Assembly (NCBI RefSeq): GCF_902459665.1
Contig: NZ_CABPSL010000011.1
Location: 102,562-166,561 of the forward strand
DNA from: Pandoraea cepalis
GTDB taxonomy: Bacteria > Pseudomonadota > Gammaproteobacteria > Burkholderiales > Burkholderiaceae
DNA: 64,000 nt
Reading direction: 5' to 3'
Numbering within the stretch: the first letter of the stretch is position 1; the number at the start of each line of letters is the position of its first letter. A program made the translations under genes and the position numbers. Positions 8,310 to 17,516 of the stretch are shown here, in pieces. The notes beneath the pieces are model-generated. The model did no database searches, was not told the DNA's origin, and saw only the letters and a program-made list of their open reading frames with translations.

Positions 8310-11300
8310 TCAGGCGTCGAGCACGATGGCTTCGCGCGGCACGGCCTGACAGGCCAGACACATGCCGGGCTCGTCGAGCGCCACGTCGCCCAGGTGCTCG
8401 ACCTCGCCGGCCAGCACGCGCACCGCACAACTCTCGCATTGCCCGACACGGCAACCGCTTGGCAGTGCCAGCCCCAGCGACTCGGCAAACGACAACAGGC
8501 TGCCGTGCGACGGCATCCAGACAGCCTCGCGGCCCGAGCGAGCGAACGTAACGGGCCACGCGGCCCCGGCGTCCACACGCGGCGCGCTCGGCGAACGGAA
8601 CGCCTCCTTGAACATGTCGAACGCGGGTACGCCACGCGCCGCCAACCCCGCCATCACGGCCGTCATCATGGGCGCCGGACCGCACACGTAGAAGCGTGCG
8701 CGTCGCTTGATCAGGTCGTCGGACACCACGGCCGCAGACAGCCGCTCTGCCGAGGCGTAGTCGCGACCGAGAACATCCGCCTCGCGCGGCGCGTCGTAGT
8801 AGTTGAAGACGCGCACGTTGGGCAGGCGCTGCGCAAGCGCCGCCAGCCGATCCCGGAAGGCGTGCGTGGCGCCATTGCGGTTGGCGTAATGCAGCCAGAC
8901 GTCGGGCAGCGGCAAGGGCGCGCGCTCGGCCTGCTCCGCCAGCGATTCCAGATAGCAGAGGAACGGCGTGATACCAATGCCGCCGGCGAAACACACCACC
9001 GGCTGGCGGCTGCGCAGCGGCATGACGAAGCGCCCGGACGGGGCGCCCAGTTCGATCACGTCGCCCACGCGAGCGCCGGTGTTCAGCCAACTCGAGACCA
9101 GGCCGTCAAACGGTGTGCCCTCGGACGTGCGCCCCTGCTGATGACGCACGGCAATGCGATAGCCGCGACGGTCGCGCTCGCTGGAGGGCCCGGTGAGCGA
9201 GTACGCGCGTGTTACGGGCTGCCCTTGCCCGGGAATCGATACGCGCACGGTAACGTGCTGCCCCGGCAGATAGTCGGGTAGCCCCACGTCGTCGAGCGGA
9301 TCGAGCGCGATGGCGCACACCCCCTCGGCCGCGGCATCGAGCGCGGCAATGCGAAAGCGCGCCATGCCGTCCCATGGGCGGCGGGCCGGATCGCTCGCCG
9401 GATCGCGCGCAACGTCGCATCGAAACGAGCGCAACGGCGATGCACCGCTGATCGGATCGATGTCCTGCGTCGTCACCAGTGCGTTGAAGTTGCTCGACGC
9501 ATCGCCCGCCATCGCGAAACCGTCACGTCCCACGCTGTCGCAAGCCTGCCACCAGCCGTATTCGGCAAGCAGCACGTCGAGGCCCAATCCGGTATCGAAC
9601 GCCGCGCGAAAGCGCGCGACCCCGGCCGGCGTCGTCACGCGCACCCAATCGCCTTCGGCGATGTGCTTGCGCGCCGCCAGCGTCGGATGCAGATGCACCA
9701 CGGGATCGGGGGCGCGCATGCGCAGGCTCGCGAGTCCGCGATGCTGACTGTGGCAGTAGTAGCCGTTCTTGGTCGAACCGAGCACCAGCGGGAAGCGTTG
9801 CGCCTCGTCCTCGCGCACGGCACGGGGCACCACGTGCACCGGTATCGGCGGATATCCGTGACGCAGCAGATGCTCGGAATACAGCTCGACACGTCGGGTT
9901 TCGGTGGCGAAGCCGCGCACATCGCCGGCCTCGGTGCGCGCGTATTTGCGCTCATATTGCGGCTGCGGACGCGAAATGCCCTCGGGATGCGCGCGCAACG
10001 TCTGCACGTCGAGCCCGAGCGGGGCGAGTTGATGATTCCAGCCGGCATCGAGACTGCCGCCGAAGAAGGCGTCGCCCATGCCCAGGCGCACTGCGAGATC
10101 GAACACGATGTCGTTGTCGCTGCGCGACTCACCGCGCGGCGACACCATGCGCTGGCGAAGTTGGATCAGTGCGTCGGCGCGATCGTCGATCTCGAAACCG
10201 GCGCGCAAGCCTTCGCGTTCCCACGGCGTGTTCACCGGCAGCACGATATCGGCGAAACGCGCCGACGGCGTTTCGAACAGATCGCAATGGACGTGAAACT
10301 CGAGCGCTTCGAGCGCCTCGCGCGCCATCGCATAATCCGCCTGCGACGCCAGCACGTTGGTACCGAAGCAGAACAGCGCGCGCACACGATAGGGCGTGCC
10401 ATCGAGAATCGCGCGGTAGGTATCGCGCGCGGTCACCCAGCCGCGCGCAGGCGGTCCCAGCGGACGCGCGTCGAGGCCCAGCGCCCTGGCCTGCTGCTCG
10501 GGGCTCAAAAGATCGTGCTGACTGACGGCATTCAACGGTTGACGCGTCATCACGCGATTACCCCCGCGTCTGTCGAAGCTGCCGGTCAGTGCGTACAAGA
10601 CCGCGATGGCGCGCTCGATTTGCGTCGCGTTCGCGTGCTGCGCGACACCCGACCATGCGTGATAAGCGACGCGCTGTGCCCCGGTGAAGAGGTCGGCGGC
10701 GGCGTCGAGCTGCGCAGGAGAAACGCCGCAGAGTGCGCTTACGGTCGCCGCGTCGTAAGCGGCCAGCCCCGCGCAGAGATGATCGAACACCGGCCGGCAG
10801 GCAATGCGCGATCCGTCGCCGGACATCACCGCAAACTCGCCGCGCAGGGCGGCTTGGTTCGCCGCGTCGCGGCTCAGCGCATGAGTCGTCTCGTACGGCT
10901 GCGGTGCCGCCGCCGCTTCGTTCCAGATCACGAAGGCTTCCGGCGACACGCCGACGTGCGTCGCAGCCACATCGCGTACGCGCAGGAAGTGCCCGTTGTC
11001 GTTGCGCACGAGCAGCGGCGCATTGGTCCACCGGCGCACGAACATCTCGTCATAGCGCCCACTGTCGATCAGACGACGGGCGAGACCGAGCGCCAGCGCC
11101 GCATCGGTGCCGGGCCGCACGGGCAGCCAGGCATCGGCATCGGCGGCAAGCGGTGTCTTGCGCGGGTCGACGACGAGCAACTTGGCGCCACGCGCTCGCC
11201 CTCGCCCGATCGCGTTCGCCTGGCTCAACCACGTACTCGTGGGGTTGTGGCCCCAGACCATGATGACGTCTGCCTGCGCGTAATCGGCGGTCGGCATGCC

Positions 11301-11771
11301 GCACCCGAACGTGAACGCGTGCGCGAAATCCTTGTGCCAGTTGCAGATTTCCGTCGCGTAGATCGTGTTCGGGCTACCGAACACCCGGATGAAGCGCTCG
11401 ATCCAGTCGATGCTGTCTGATAGCGGCGTGCCGCTTGGGGTCGTCACGCCAAACGCGACGGCATGCGCACCGCTCTCGCGACGGATGTCGCCCAGGCGCG
11501 CAGCGATTTCGGTGAGCGCTTCGTCCCACGAGATGGGCGTCCAACCCGGGTCGTCCGCCCCCTTCGGCGTGGTGCGGCGCAGCGGCGTAGTCAACCGGTC
11601 GGGGTGATGCACCAGCTCCGGCGCCGCCTTGCCCTTGCGGCACATCGCGGCGCCATTCGGATGCGACGGATCGGGTTCGACCGCGATCAGCGCATCGTTT
11701 TCCACGCGAGCCAGCGTGCCGCAGCGGGAGCGGCACAACGTGCAGAACCCGGGCTTGACCTCCTGAACCAT
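8310..11771 (-). CDS. Molybdopterin oxidoreductase fused to flavin/NAD/[2Fe-2S] reductase
   Basis: 1153 aa. Domains in order: an N-terminal [4Fe-4S] site (Cys10, Cys13, Cys17, Cys44); a molybdo-bis(pterin) catalytic domain of the DMSO-reductase family to about 640, with Cys143 (EICNWHKD) as likely molybdenum ligand; a molybdopterin dinucleotide-binding domain, about 650-790; a ferredoxin-reductase-type flavin domain with RAYSLTG, about 795-925; an NAD-binding domain (GGIGITPF, CGPAPMM); and a C-terminal plant-type [2Fe-2S] domain (CRVGQCESC, then CLAC). NADH electrons could thus pass through flavin and both clusters to molybdenum in one chain. No Tat signal is seen, so it is probably cytoplasmic. 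The layout recalls assimilatory nitrate reductase plus a phthalate-dioxygenase-reductase module. Substrate unknown. Confidence 0.88.
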   Translation of the reverse strand: MVQEVKPGFCTLCRSRCGTLARVENDALIAVEPDPSHPNGAAMCRKGKAAPELVHHPDRLTTPLRRTTPKGADDPGWTPISWDEALTEIAARLGDIRRESGAHAVAFGVTTPSGTPLSDSIDWIERFIRVFGSPNTIYATEICNWHKDFAHAFTFGCGMPTADYAQADVIMVWGHNPTSTWLSQANAIGRGRARGAKLLVVDPRKTPLAADADAWLPVRPGTDAALALGLARRLIDSGRYDEMFVRRWTNAPLLVRNDNGHFLRVRDVAATHVGVSPEAFVIWNEAAAAPQPYETTHALSRDAANQAALRGEFAVMSGDGSRIACRPVFDHLCAGLAAYDAATVSALCGVSPAQLDAAADLFTGAQRVAYHAWSGVAQHANATQIERAIAVLYALTGSFDRRGGNRVMTRQPLNAVSQHDLLSPEQQARALGLDARPLGPPARGWVTARDTYRAILDGTPYRVRALFCFGTNVLASQADYAMAREALEALEFHVHCDLFETPSARFADIVLPVNTPWEREGLRAGFEIDDRADALIQLRQRMVSPRGESRSDNDIVFDLAVRLGMGDAFFGGSLDAGWNHQLAPLGLDVQTLRAHPEGISRPQPQYERKYARTEAGDVRGFATETRRVELYSEHLLRHGYPPIPVHVVPRAVREDEAQRFPLVLGSTKNGYYCHSQHRGLASLRMRAPDPVVHLHPTLAARKHIAEGDWVRVTTPAGVARFRAAFDTGLGLDVLLAEYGWWQACDSVGRDGFAMAGDASSNFNALVTTQDIDPISGASPLRSFRCDVARDPASDPARRPWDGMARFRIAALDAAAEGVCAIALDPLDDVGLPDYLPGQHVTVRVSIPGQGQPVTRAYSLTGPSSERDRRGYRIAVRHQQGRTSEGTPFDGLVSSWLNTGARVGDVIELGAPSGRFVMPLRSRQPVVCFAGGIGITPFLCYLESLAEQAERAPLPLPDVWLHYANRNGATHAFRDRLAALAQRLPNVRVFNYYDAPREADVLGRDYASAERLSAAVVSDDLIKRRARFYVCGPAPMMTAVMAGLAARGVPAFDMFKEAFRSPSAPRVDAGAAWPVTFARSGREAVWMPSHGSLLSFAESLGLALPSGCRVGQCESCAVRVLAGEVEHLGDVALDEPGMCLACQAVPREAIVLDA

Positions 11772-11869
11772 GTCTCATGCGTCTCTATAGGAATCGATGT
11801 TCCGATGCTATACAGCCGTCACTTTTATTACTAATATAAAAAATATAGTTTGCAATATTGATTTTTTAA
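11772..11869. promoter_or_regulatory. AT-rich divergent promoter region of the molybdoenzyme operon
   Basis: The 98 bp between the molybdoenzyme and LysR starts are strikingly AT-rich from about 11820 to 11869, unlike the flanking genes. The stretch contains the palindrome CAATATTG (11853-11860) and other short inverted A/T elements. It must hold both divergent promoters and probably the LysR operator. The LysR start has no visible Shine-Dalgarno sequence. Confidence 0.6.
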
Positions 11870-12796
11870 ATGAAACCAACCCTGCGTCAGATCGAGTATT
11901 TCGTGGCGGTGGCCGAGACAGGACAGGTGATGCGCGCAGCCGAGCGATGCAGCGCGTCGCAGTCGTCGCTGACGATTGCCTTGCAGAATCTGGAGGTGAT
12001 CGTCGGCACACCCCTTTTCATACGGCACGCGAAGGGGCTGCGGCCGACCGAGGCCGGCGAGCGATTTCTGCGTCACGCCTACCGTATCCTCAACGCCACC
12101 GACGACGCACTGCAAGAGGCCCGCACGCTTCCAGACGATGCGGGTGGCCGTCTGCGACTGGCCGTCACCGAAACGATTTCGGCGTATCTGCTGCCTTCGG
12201 TGGCCAGCACCTTGTCCAAGCGCTTCCCGAACGTCGAACTCACGTTGATCGAGGGCGACCGCCGCGAACTGGAAGCGGCCGTGCTGGCGGGCGAGGTCGA
12301 CCTGGCGTTGCTGCTAGTGTCGAACGTCGTGGCTGACGGACTCGTCTCGCACACGTTGCTGCGCTCGACGCGCCGGCTGTGGACCAGCCCCGGACATCCG
12401 CTGCTAGACAAACCAAGCGTCACGCTCGACGATGTGCGCGGACAGCGCTTCCTGTTGCTTGATATGGATGAACACGTGCAGACGGTCGAGCGCTACTGGC
12501 ACGCCGCGCAGGTCGAACCGGTCGTGCACTTCCGGACTCGATCGATCGAGGCAATTCGTAGCCTCGTGGCGCAGGGCTATGGGGTATCGATTCTCTCGGA
12601 CCTCGTCTATCGCCCCTGGTCGATCGACGGTGGGCGAATCCTGCGACGGGATCTGAGCACGGGCGTGCCGTCGATGGATGTGGGACTCGTATGGGCGCAG
12701 CGGCGTCCGCCTGAGGGATTGACCGAGCGCATCGTCAGCGCGTTGCGCTCGCTGATCCGCGAAATCAACGATCGCGGACACATGGGGGTGGAATGA
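11870..12796 (+). CDS. LysR family transcriptional regulator
   Basis: 308 aa. The N-terminus (MKPTLRQIEYFVAVAETGQ) and the helix-turn-helix at about 18-40 are typical, followed by a periplasmic-binding-like effector domain; the overall pattern recalls the CysB/CbbR/NAC-type branch. It is divergent from the molybdoenzyme gene across 98 AT-rich bases and is the probable regulator of the operon running to the AtoE gene. It converges with the pdxA-like gene. Confidence 0.88.
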   Translation: MKPTLRQIEYFVAVAETGQVMRAAERCSASQSSLTIALQNLEVIVGTPLFIRHAKGLRPTEAGERFLRHAYRILNATDDALQEARTLPDDAGGRLRLAVTETISAYLLPSVASTLSKRFPNVELTLIEGDRRELEAAVLAGEVDLALLLVSNVVADGLVSHTLLRSTRRLWTSPGHPLLDKPSVTLDDVRGQRFLLLDMDEHVQTVERYWHAAQVEPVVHFRTRSIEAIRSLVAQGYGVSILSDLVYRPWSIDGGRILRRDLSTGVPSMDVGLVWAQRRPPEGLTERIVSALRSLIREINDRGHMGVE

Positions 12797-12837
12797 TCCA
12801 CTGACGACGATGCGCGAAGCGTCGGCGTCAGCGGCAT

Positions 12838-13860
12838 TCATGCCCGACGCGTCGCCAGTTCGGCCCCTTGGCGCAGCGCTTCGAGCAGGCTGCGCTCGTC
12901 GGCAATGCCCTTGCCTGCGATGTCGAACGCCGTGCCGTGGTCGACCGACGTGCGCACCACCTGCAAGCCGACCGTCACGTTCACGCCCGCCTCCAGGCCC
13001 AGCACCTTGACCGGGCCATGCCCCTGATCGTGGTACATGGCGACCACGAGATCGAAATCGCCGCGCCCGGCGCGGAAGAACAACGTATCGGCGGGCAACG
13101 GACCTTCGATATCCCAGCCGCGCTCACGCAAGCGTTGCACGGCCGGCACGATCTTCTCTTCCTCTTCCCCGTAGCCGAACAAGCCGTTTTCGCCCGCGTG
13201 CGGGTTGATGCCGCACACGGCAATGCGGGGATTCGCGATGCCCGCCTTGACCAGCGTAGCGTGACCGCGCTCGATCGTACGCTGAACCAGGCCCGGCTCG
13301 ATCTTGCGAATCGCATCGATGATGCCGATGTGGGTCGTGACGTGAATCACCCGCAGGTTCGGCGCGACAAGCATCATCGACACCTCTTCGATCCCCGTCA
13401 GGTGAGCGAGCATCTCGGTGTGTCCGGGGAACTTGTGCCCCCCCGCGTGCAGCGCTTCCTTGTTCAGCGGTGCCGTGCAGATCGCGTCGATTTCCCCGGC
13501 TTCGGCCAGCTTCGCCGCGTGCGCGATGTACCGGTACGCGGCATCGCCCGCGATCGCCGACAGTTGGCCAAACGGCAAGTCCTCGGGGATCAGGCCCAGG
13601 TCGATGCACTCGATCACGCCTGGCGTGAAGCGCGCTTGCGCGACCGTCTCGATACGACGCACGCTCAGCGGCATCTTGACGATGGCGATGGCCTGCTCGA
13701 GACGTCGCGCGTCGCCGATCACGACGGGGCGGCATTGCTGGTACACGCTGTCGTGCGCCAGGCTCTTCACGATAATTTCCGGGCCGACGCCAGCCGCGTC
13801 ACCCATGGTGATGCCAATGACGGGGAGATATTGATTCATGGCGTTTGCGTTGATATCCAT
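12838..13860 (-). CDS. pdxA2: PdxA2-type 4-phospho-D-threonate dehydrogenase
   Basis: 340 aa (333 if the second ATG at 13839 is used; neither start has a clear Shine-Dalgarno). PdxA family: ITMGDAAGVGPE near the start and the metal and substrate motifs INPHAGENG and MYHDQGHGP. Classical PdxA oxidises 4-phosphohydroxythreonine in pyridoxal phosphate synthesis. Next to a DUF1537 kinase it is instead expected to be PdxA2, which oxidises and decarboxylates 4-phospho-D-threonate (or 4-phospho-D-erythronate) to dihydroxyacetone phosphate. It is the last gene of the operon led by the permease. Confidence 0.88.
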   Translation of the reverse strand: MDINANAMNQYLPVIGITMGDAAGVGPEIIVKSLAHDSVYQQCRPVVIGDARRLEQAIAIVKMPLSVRRIETVAQARFTPGVIECIDLGLIPEDLPFGQLSAIAGDAAYRYIAHAAKLAEAGEIDAICTAPLNKEALHAGGHKFPGHTEMLAHLTGIEEVSMMLVAPNLRVIHVTTHIGIIDAIRKIEPGLVQRTIERGHATLVKAGIANPRIAVCGINPHAGENGLFGYGEEEEKIVPAVQRLRERGWDIEGPLPADTLFFRAGRGDFDLVVAMYHDQGHGPVKVLGLEAGVNVTVGLQVVRTSVDHGTAFDIAGKGIADERSLLEALRQGAELATRRA

Positions 13861-13876
13861 TTCGTTGGGAGGACGT

Positions 13877-13892
13877 CCGGAAAGTATTCCGG
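13877..13892. promoter_or_regulatory. Intercistronic palindrome upstream of pdxA2
   Basis: CCGGAA-AGTA-TTCCGG is a perfect 6-bp inverted repeat with a 4-base loop, 16 bp from the pdxA2 start in the 70-bp gap behind the kinase gene. In mRNA it would form a short hairpin that could affect transcript stability or translation. A protein operator is the alternative. Confidence 0.5.
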
Positions 13893-13930
13893 GATGATGT
13901 TCTGTTGTTGCGTTACCGGCTCGCGTTGCC

Positions 13931-15205
13931 TCAATGGCGCTCGCGCAGGTCGGGCGTCGTGCGCAAATATCGGTAGGCGCTATGCAGCGCCGCTTCGCCG
14001 CCGAAAGCGCCGGCCTTCGTCACGATGCGCATCGGCGCCCCATTGGCCGGCCGCCCCACGGCGACGCCAGGCTCCACTTCAGCGAGCAGTTCGAGCGCGC
14101 CGATACCCACCGCGCTCAACATCGCGCGCGCCGTCTCGCCGCCGGTGACGACAAGGCCCGACAAGCGCGCGAAGTGCGGCGCGATCAACGCCGCCAGCGA
14201 GGCCGAAAGCTGCGCACCCTCTGCCGGATCGAAGGCATCGTCACGCCCGATTCGCACCAGCAGGTCGCTTCCCTGCCCAATGGCATCGCCAATCGCCGCA
14301 CACCATCGTGCGCTGTCGGGATGCGACGCCCCGGCGCGCAGAACCGCGGGCGGCACGATCCATTCGACCACCGCGTGCTCCGCGCATAGCCGCGCGCACT
14401 GCTGTTGCGACACGGCGGACAGGCTGCCCACCAGCGTCAGCAAGGGACCGGTCGTCCCGGCGTCGCTCGTCACGCGCGCATTGTCTCGCACGTCGCCCGT
14501 GCCATCCGTTGGCTCGAACAATGCCGATTGTTCAGCCAGTGCGCGAGCGAGACCGCCCGAGCCGACCCAAAAGATGTCCGTCAGCCCGACGCTCGCGCGC
14601 GCCAGCATGACGAGATCGTCATCGGTCTGCGCATCGACGATCAACGCCGTCACGCCGTTGGCGCGCGCCTGCGCAACGACATCGGTCAACGCTGCACGCG
14701 CCGCCACAAAATCCTTGCGCAGCAAATCCGAGGACACGATCTGCGCCCTCACGCCCGCCGCCGCCAACATCGGCGCGAGTCGCGCCTCCTGAGCCTCATG
14801 CTCCAGTCGCCAGGTGTCGGTCTCGGCCAATGGCACACCGCGCACGAACACTTCTCCGTCTCGCACGACACGCCCCGTGGCAGGGAACGCCGGCGCCACA
14901 ATGGCCAGGCCCGCGAGCGGCTGCAGCGCAGCGACTTCCGCGACCCAGTTGCCACGCAGTGTCGAGTCGATCTTCTTGTAGAGACGCCGTTCTGGCGCGG
15001 CAAGCCGCTGCCAAGCCGCGACTGCGCGTGCGGCGGCCTCGTGCGCCGACAGACGGCGCGTGTCGATGTCGATCGCCACCACTTGCGCCGTCGCATTGAA
15101 GCCTTCGATATCGAGCGACACGACGCTGCGACGACCGGCGTTGGTAAAGCCGATCGCGCAGTCGGCCGCGCCGGACAAGTCGTCGGCGACAATGAGCATG
15201 CTCAC
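13931..15205 (-). CDS. dtnK: Four-carbon acid sugar kinase (DUF1537 family), D-threonate kinase type
   Basis: 424 aa, cytoplasmic. The N-terminus [17 protein letters not shown] is the signature of the DUF1537 kinase family, and the C-terminal part has the GGETARAML nucleotide-site motif. Such kinases phosphorylate D-threonate, D-erythronate or 3-oxo acid sugars. Pairing with PdxA2 and a 2-keto-3-deoxygluconate-type permease fits D-threonate kinase. The predicted start is GTG at 15205, overlapping the permease stop by four bases (GTGA); ATG at 15199 is an alternative. The overlap suggests coupled translation. Confidence 0.85.
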   Translation of the reverse strand: MSMLIVADDLSGAADCAIGFTNAGRRSVVSLDIEGFNATAQVVAIDIDTRRLSAHEAAARAVAAWQRLAAPERRLYKKIDSTLRGNWVAEVAALQPLAGLAIVAPAFPATGRVVRDGEVFVRGVPLAETDTWRLEHEAQEARLAPMLAAAGVRAQIVSSDLLRKDFVAARAALTDVVAQARANGVTALIVDAQTDDDLVMLARASVGLTDIFWVGSGGLARALAEQSALFEPTDGTGDVRDNARVTSDAGTTGPLLTLVGSLSAVSQQQCARLCAEHAVVEWIVPPAVLRAGASHPDSARWCAAIGDAIGQGSDLLVRIGRDDAFDPAEGAQLSASLAALIAPHFARLSGLVVTGGETARAMLSAVGIGALELLAEVEPGVAVGRPANGAPMRIVTKAGAFGGEAALHSAYRYLRTTPDLRERH

Positions 15206-16191
15206 TGCACCGCTCCCTTGGCCGCAGCCCCCAGACCCCGGGCCGCCACACGCTTGGCAACCGCGGCCGTCAGGATCGGCGAGACGATGGCCGTCACCAC
15301 CACGCAGGCGGCCACCAGCAGCGTTGCGCTCTTGGCGGCGGCCTCGTAGACCGGATTGGCGGCAGCGATCAGCGCCGGCACCGCGGCGGCATTGCCAGCC
15401 GTATTCGCGGCGGCCGTACCCGCCACGCCCGTCCCACCCGTCAGGCGGTCGACGATGTAAAGCGGAATACCGGTGACGACGACGACGGCAAAGCCGAGCA
15501 GGATGCCCAGCAGGCCCGCCTGCCAGACCTTGTGCAGATCAAGCCCCGCGCCGAGCGCCAGCGCGAAGAACGGAATCATCACCGGCACGGCACGCCCCAG
15601 AAAATCACGCATTTCACGATCGAGATTGCCCAGCAACATCCCTACGGCCAGCGGCAGGATGCTGCCCACCAGCGTCGGCCACGGGAACGCGGACAACCCC
15701 GCGACACCCAGCGTGACCATCGTCAGGAACGGGCCCGATTCCAGCGACATGATCGTGTAGGCGCCCACGTCTTCCGAGCGACCGTACTGCCCCATCAGCG
15801 CCATGTACAGGCCACCATTGGTGTCGTTCATCGCCGCGACCACGGCCAGCGTGGAAATGCCCGCGAACATGCCCGACGCGACCGGTGCCTCACCCAGGAA
15901 ATGCCCCAGCACGATACCGACCACAATCGCCGCGCCGATCTTGGCCGCGAACAACGCCCCGCCTTTCTTGATCAGGTACGGCGTTGCCTTGACATCGATG
16001 CTGGCGCCCATGCAGACATAGAACACCGCGAGGATCGGCAGCGCGCCCGTGAACAACGCGTTGGTAAACGAGCCGAAGAACGTCGGCATCCCCGGCATGA
16101 AGGTGGCAATCAACGAACCGATCAGCAAGGGAACGATCATCATCCCCCCCGGCACGCGCTCGATGGCGCGCTTGATACGAATTTGAGCCAT
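15202..16191 (-). CDS. kdgT: 2-keto-3-deoxygluconate permease family transporter
   Basis: 329 aa inner-membrane protein, about 10 hydrophobic segments. The N-terminus ([20 protein letters not shown]) and the internal [17 protein letters not shown] segment are typical of KdgT-type symporters. GGGAGA lies eight bases before the start at 16191. First gene of a three-gene operon with a DUF1537 kinase and PdxA2, so it probably imports the acid sugar (D-threonate or a relative) and not 2-keto-3-deoxygluconate itself. Divergent from a DeoR regulator. Confidence 0.85.
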   Translation of the reverse strand: MAQIRIKRAIERVPGGMMIVPLLIGSLIATFMPGMPTFFGSFTNALFTGALPILAVFYVCMGASIDVKATPYLIKKGGALFAAKIGAAIVVGIVLGHFLGEAPVASGMFAGISTLAVVAAMNDTNGGLYMALMGQYGRSEDVGAYTIMSLESGPFLTMVTLGVAGLSAFPWPTLVGSILPLAVGMLLGNLDREMRDFLGRAVPVMIPFFALALGAGLDLHKVWQAGLLGILLGFAVVVVTGIPLYIVDRLTGGTGVAGTAAANTAGNAAAVPALIAAANPVYEAAAKSATLLVAACVVVTAIVSPILTAAVAKRVAARGLGAAAKGAVQ

Positions 16192-16222
16192 GGTTGTCTC
16201 CCGACCAATGTGGATATAAACC

Positions 16223-16246
16223 AATCGATCATTATTTTGATCGATT
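16223..16246. promoter_or_regulatory. Probable operator 1 of the acid-sugar operon
   Basis: AATCGATCA-TTATTT-TGATCGATT: perfect 9-bp inverted repeat, 32 bp upstream of the kdgT start. It shares the TGATCGA half-site with the palindrome at 16361, as expected for two sites of one regulator, most simply the adjacent DeoR protein. Confidence 0.65.
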
Positions 16247-16360
16247 TGATCAGACGGAAGTCTAATCGCTGCCAGAAAAATGTGCAAATATTGTGAGAAG
16301 TGGGGAGTTTCCAGGTGAACCCCACTCCCCAAGGGCTTTCATTACTTCGGGATTGTCGAC

Positions 16361-16383
16361 AAAATGATCGAATCAATCATTTT
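16361..16383. promoter_or_regulatory. Probable operator 2, on the DeoR side
   Basis: AAAATGAT-CGAATCA-ATCATTTT: perfect 8-bp inverted repeat containing TGATCGA, the same half-site as the palindrome at 16223. The two are about 115 bp apart, a spacing compatible with DNA looping. Likely autoregulatory site of the DeoR gene. Confidence 0.6.
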
Positions 16384-16528
16384 CTCGACTCCCAGCGTGA
16401 GTGTATCGTCGTCGTTCGGGGCGGCGCGTTGGACGATGGCTGCACGCGGGGACGCTACACTATGCGCGCCGCGCGGCGAACCCGTCCTTCGCTCGCATTT
16501 CTCTCGTTTTCTCAGCACCGATCCACCC

Positions 16529-17293
16529 ATGAAAGTTGCGAACCGCCGTGAGGCGATTTTCAAAGCCGTCCTGTCAGGCATGACGGATGTCGCTGCCTTG
16601 TGCACCCATTTCGGCATGTCGGAGGCAACGGTGCGCCGCGACCTGCGCGCCCTGGCCGACGAGCGTCGCGTCGTGCGCACCTACGGCGGCGCCGCTGCGC
16701 CGATACGCATGCACGAACCCGAGGAGTCGTTGGAGCTGCGTCGTGAGAGCTTCCGCGAACAGAAAGATGTCATCGCACGTGCCGCCGTGGCACACGTCGC
16801 CGACGGCGATACGATCTTTCTCGATGGGGGGACGACCACCGAAGCGATGGCGCGTTTTCTTGCCGGGCGTGAGGGGGTGCACGTCGTCACGAACAACTTG
16901 CTCGTCGTCGGTGCGCTGGCGGCCAACAAGGTGCCTGTGACGCTGATCGGCGGCGACGTGCGACCGTCGAGCATGAGCGTACTCGGGCCGTTGGCACAAC
17001 TGGCGCTCTCGCGCGTGTCGGTCGACAAGGCATTTCTGGGTGCCGACGGCGTCGTTGCCGGACGCGGCCTGTGCGAGGCCTCCGCCGAGCAGGCGTGGCT
17101 CAAGGAGTGCATCGTCCGCCAGTCGGCCGACGTGTATGTGCTGGTCACCGCCAATAAGCTCGATCGCGCGAGTCAGCAGCACTGGACGCCGCTGGAACGA
17201 CTCTGGACGCTCATCACCGAAGCGCGCGCCGACGATGACAGACTGGTGCAATTCCGCACGCATCCCGAGATCACGATCGAGTCCGCAGACTGA
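16529..17293 (+). CDS. DeoR/GlpR family transcriptional regulator
   Basis: 254 aa. N-terminal helix-turn-helix (about residues 8-55, with MSEATVRRDLRALADERRVVRTYGG, the DeoR signature) followed by the DeoRC sugar-phosphate-sensing domain (DTIFLDGGTTTEAMA, VVTNNL). The start at 16529 gives the standard N-terminus; the frame remains open upstream to 16364 but that part looks non-coding. Divergent from the kdgT operon, it is the likely repressor, with a phosphorylated acid sugar as probable inducer. Confidence 0.88.
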   Translation: MKVANRREAIFKAVLSGMTDVAALCTHFGMSEATVRRDLRALADERRVVRTYGGAAAPIRMHEPEESLELRRESFREQKDVIARAAVAHVADGDTIFLDGGTTTEAMARFLAGREGVHVVTNNLLVVGALAANKVPVTLIGGDVRPSSMSVLGPLAQLALSRVSVDKAFLGADGVVAGRGLCEASAEQAWLKECIVRQSADVYVLVTANKLDRASQQHWTPLERLWTLITEARADDDRLVQFRTHPEITIESAD

Positions 17294-17363
17294 CGCACGG
17301 CTGACTTGAGAGGCCGCCGGATGTGACAGGCATAGCCAACATCGATGCCAGGCAACATCTCGA

Positions 17364-17516
17364 TCAGTCCAGTCGACGACGATGCGAACCGCGCATCTCG
17401 CTCATCGCACTGAACTTGACGTCGCCAAGACCCAGTCGCGCGCGCGGCTGCAGCGCCGCGACCACCGACGGCACATCGAGAACACTGGCCACTTGTGCAT
17501 TGCTGAAGGTCTTCAT
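17364..17516 (-). pseudogene. Possible truncated ornithine cyclodeaminase-like remnant after phzF
   Basis: A 50-codon frame starts at ATG 17516, overlapping the PhzF stop codon in an ATGA arrangement that normally marks a translationally coupled downstream gene. The peptide begins MKTFSNAQVASVLDVPSVV, resembling the first 20 residues of ornithine cyclodeaminase/mu-crystallin proteins, then diverges and stops. A full member would be about 310-330 aa, and only 70 bp separate this stop from the DeoR stop. I read it as a deletion remnant. It could instead be a chance ORF, as the similarity is short. Confidence 0.4.

Larger units (their letters stand above)
16192..16528. other. 337-bp divergent regulatory region between kdgT and the DeoR gene
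   Basis: No gene is seen here. The stretch is more AT-rich than its surroundings near 16210-16285 and around 16361-16383 and contains two perfect palindromes, listed separately, one near each start. A long 5' leader of about 145 bp separates the second palindrome from the DeoR start. Confidence 0.6.
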
